Assembly (NCBI GenBank): GCA_030636465.1
Contig: DAOVWW010000116.1
Location: forward strand, 1 to 5,823
Origin: Gammaproteobacteria bacterium
GTDB taxonomy: Bacteria > Pseudomonadota > Gammaproteobacteria > BMS3Bbin11
Length of the DNA: 5,823 bases
Direction: 5' to 3'
Of this stretch, positions 4,462 to 5,823 are shown piece after piece (positions within the stretch are counted from its first letter, which is position 1; each line of letters begins with the position of its first letter). Made by a program: the position numbers and the translations under genes. Below the pieces are notes generated by a model. It ran no database searches and had not been told where the DNA came from. It saw only the letters and a list, made by a program, of their open reading frames with translations.

Positions 4462-5431
4462 GAGAGGGGTCGCGATTAAAGAGTGCCTGTACAAAATCTT
4501 TGGCGATAAATGGCCGTAGATCATCTATCCCCTCGCCAATCCCAATAAAGCGAATTGGGAGTTTGGTACGGTCAGCAATGGAGATGATGACACCGCCTTT
4601 AGCTGTGCCATCCAGTTTAGTCAGGCATAAACCTGAGACGTTGACGGTTTTATTGAAACCTTCAAGTTGTTGAATAGCATTTTGTCCAATGCCTGCGTCC
4701 AGTACCAATAACACTTCATGTGGTGCACCGGGTAATTTCCGTCCAGCAATACGGTAGATTTTCTCTAGTTCCTGCATCAGGTCACCGGACGTGTGCTGAC
4801 GGCCAGCAGTATCAATAATAACGACATCTGATTGCCTGGAAACAGCTGAATCAAGGGCATCATGGACTACCGCCGCGGCATCAGCACCTGGTTGCTGGGC
4901 AATGACCTGGACCTGGTTGCGATCGCCCCAGATTTTTAACTGTTCGCTGGCGGCAGCACGAAAGGTGTCGCCCGCAGCGAGTAAGACAGTTTTCCCCTGT
5001 TGCACTAGCTGGGAAGTGATTTTACCTATAGACGTGGTTTTACCCGCACCATTGACACCAACAACCATAATGACGAATGGTTCTGCAGAATTTGGGATGA
5101 TCAGGGGTACTTCACTATCTTGTAAGAGCCCTAGCAGGACTTCTTCCAGGGCAGGGTAGAGCAACTCAGACTCCTTGATGCGATCACGCTTAATAATGGC
5201 ATCGAGAGCATCCATGATTTTCATGCTGGTTTCTACGCCTACATCGGCTAGAATAAGCAGTTCTTCCAGTTCATCGAGTGTCTGCTGATCAATCTTTTTT
5301 CCCGCTCCAAACAGACTGGAGAGGCCGCCCGTAAGTGATTGTCGGGTGCGCGACAGGCTGGCGCGCAGACGTGAGAACAATTTGGGCTTATTATTGTCTA
5401 TGATACGATCCTCCGAATTAGGGCAGCTCAA
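4451..5431 (-). CDS. ftsY: Signal recognition particle receptor FtsY
   Basis: The SRP-receptor GTPase that docks Ffh-ribosome complexes at the inner membrane for co-translational insertion. The NG domain is complete: G1 GVNGAGKTT (125-133), G2 DTFRAAA (155-161), G3 DTAGR (207-211), G4 TKLD (271-274) and the closing GIGEGIDDLRPF (297-308). The N-terminal stretch LFSRLRASLSRTRQSLTGGL (18-37) is basic and amphipathic, typical of the membrane-targeting helix. The protein lacks the long acidic A domain of E. coli FtsY (497 residues). The usual LDATTGQNA loop reads LDAGIGQNA here. The start is uncertain: the longest frame begins with TTG at 5431 and no in-frame ATG or GTG exists near the N-terminus. 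A strong GGAGG at 5414-5410 instead points to ATC 5404 or ATA 5401. It is first in the operon, overlaps ftsE by 11 nt and is divergent from an M16 peptidase gene. Confidence 0.95.
   Translation of the reverse strand: MSCPNSEDRIIDNNKPKLFSRLRASLSRTRQSLTGGLSSLFGAGKKIDQQTLDELEELLILADVGVETSMKIMDALDAIIKRDRIKESELLYPALEEVLLGLLQDSEVPLIIPNSAEPFVIMVVGVNGAGKTTSIGKITSQLVQQGKTVLLAAGDTFRAAASEQLKIWGDRNQVQVIAQQPGADAAAVVHDALDSAVSRQSDVVIIDTAGRQHTSGDLMQELEKIYRIAGRKLPGAPHEVLLVLDAGIGQNAIQQLEGFNKTVNVSGLCLTKLDGTAKGGVIISIADRTKLPIRFIGIGEGIDDLRPFIAKDFVQALFNRDPSHAD
5410..5414 (-). promoter_or_regulatory. Shine-Dalgarno-like GGAGG near the 5' end of ftsY
   Basis: On the minus strand GGAGG is followed after 5 nt by ATC (5404-5402) and after 8 nt by ATA (5401-5399), both in frame with FtsY. 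No ATG, GTG or TTG lies at a suitable distance. For the TTG at 5431, the only purine-rich stretch upstream (AAGGGG) is about 13 nt away, longer than optimal. Either the TTG is used and this is coincidence, or ftsY starts at a rare AUC/AUA codon. Confidence 0.35.
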
Positions 5432-5500
5432 AATATGTTGGGCACCCCTTTGCCGTATCGTAACATTGTCGGCCTGAGTGGATGAAGGTTAAAAGGGTAT

Positions 5501-5529
5501 TTCACATTAATATTTACTGTATTTTTAAA
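5501..5529 (+). promoter_or_regulatory. Possible promoter of the M16 peptidase gene
   Basis: TTCACA (5501-5506) and TTTAAA (5524-5529) are separated by 17 nt in the 118-nt divergent gap between ftsY and the peptidase gene. The hexamers match the sigma-70 consensus at five and four of six positions. The region is AT-rich, so chance matches are likely. I found no convincing promoter for ftsY on the other strand. Confidence 0.35.
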
Positions 5530-5549
5530 GATATTTAAAGGATTTTGTA

Positions 5550-5823
5550 ATGACAGGAACACCTCTGAAAAGAGTAGCGAAAACACTATTTTCTGCACTA
5601 ATGATGTTTTCTTTTTCAGCCTATGCTGAAGTTGAAAGTAGCAATGTCACTGAAGTGATTTTAGACAATGGAATGAAAATACTGGTAAAGCCTGATCACC
5701 GGGCACCGGTGGTCGTTGCACAGGTCTGGTATCGGATAGGCAGCAGTTATGAACCGGACGGTATTACCGGCGTATCCCATGTACTAGAGCATATGATGTT
5801 TAAGGGTACAGCAAAATTTCCGA
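5550..5823 (+). CDS. M16 family zinc metallopeptidase, exported (N-terminal part; runs off the window)
   Basis: Ninety-one codons are visible from the ATG at 5550. It is preceded by an AAGGA ribosome-binding site ending 7 nt upstream. Residues 1-26 form a Sec signal peptide (KR near the start, hydrophobic core, AYA before a likely cut at A26/E27). The mature part matches the start of pitrilysin/insulinase-like peptidases: LDNGMKILVKPDH, then VWYRIGSSYEPDGITGVSHVLEHMMFKGT. The inverted zinc motif HxxEH is present as HVLEH (77-81), with H77 and H81 as zinc ligands and E80 as the catalytic base. Such proteins are periplasmic and are often encoded next to ftsY, commonly as a pair with a second M16 protein. 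Substrate cannot be inferred. The gene is divergent from ftsY, and the rest, including the downstream zinc-ligand glutamate, lies outside the window. Confidence 0.93.
   Translation, partial: MTGTPLKRVAKTLFSALMMFSFSAYAEVESSNVTEVILDNGMKILVKPDHRAPVVVAQVWYRIGSSYEPDGITGVSHVLEHMMFKGTAKFP

Noticed and set aside
4462..4524. Upstream ATG at 4524 for ftsE, extending it by 21 residues
   Set aside because: The extension lies inside ftsY coding sequence, has no counterpart in FtsE proteins, and the ATG at 4461 gives the canonical N-terminus.
5440..5448. GGGCACCCC near ftsY, similar to the terminal repeat of the element at 720
   Set aside because: Only the first seven bases match and no partner repeat is found nearby; most likely chance.

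Overview
The window looks like ordinary chromosomal housekeeping DNA from a moderately AT-rich proteobacterium, most likely a gammaproteobacterium. The main reason is the gene order ftsY-ftsE-ftsX-rpoH, conserved in that class. An M16 zinc peptidase gene lies divergently upstream of ftsY. The remnant of a membrane pyrophosphatase gene and a probable HrcA/CIRCE operator suggest a lineage outside the enteric bacteria, such as a methanotroph-like or sulfur-oxidiser-like group. That lineage guess is inference.

Layout, left to right. (1) Positions 1-57 hold the last 18 codons and stop of a plus-strand gene that reads like the C-terminus of the ion-pumping membrane pyrophosphatase HppA, followed by a strong intrinsic terminator. 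(2) A recognisable promoter precedes ppa, a complete family I soluble inorganic pyrophosphatase. (3) Six to eight bases after the ppa stop lies a 209-bp non-coding element (720-928). It has 18-bp imperfect terminal inverted repeats, flanking TA dinucleotides and internal palindromes, and is best read as a MITE or a decayed insertion-sequence derivative. (4) Directly against its right end starts a gene for an unrecognised exported protein with TPR-like helices and a pseudopilin-like C-terminal segment (944-1657). (5) A short convergent intergenic region carries four tandem copies of a heptamer and the rpoH terminator. (6) The rest, read leftward on the minus strand, is the cell-division/secretion/heat-shock cluster ftsY -> ftsE -> ftsX -> rpoH. 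(7) At the right edge a plus-strand M16 peptidase gene begins and runs out of the window.

How the genes work together. HppA and Ppa both consume pyrophosphate, one conserving the energy as an ion gradient and the other releasing it as heat. FtsY is the signal-recognition-particle receptor. FtsE and FtsX form the ABC-type complex that controls septal peptidoglycan hydrolysis; ftsY/ftsE overlap by 11 nt and ftsE/ftsX by 1 nt, so they are probably translationally coupled. RpoH is the heat-shock sigma factor.

The most notable observation is a near-perfect CIRCE operator (TTGGCACTC-N9-GAGTGCTAA) just upstream of rpoH, directly downstream of a TTGACA-type promoter. It implies that the HrcA repressor controls the gene for the heat-shock sigma factor, joining two heat-shock circuits that are usually described separately. 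Other points of interest are the MITE-like element abutting a gene start, the lack of an ATG for ftsY despite a strong internal Shine-Dalgarno sequence, and the heptamer repeat. I saw no CRISPR array, tRNA, rRNA, phage gene or defence system. No stretch over 300 bases lacks a gene.
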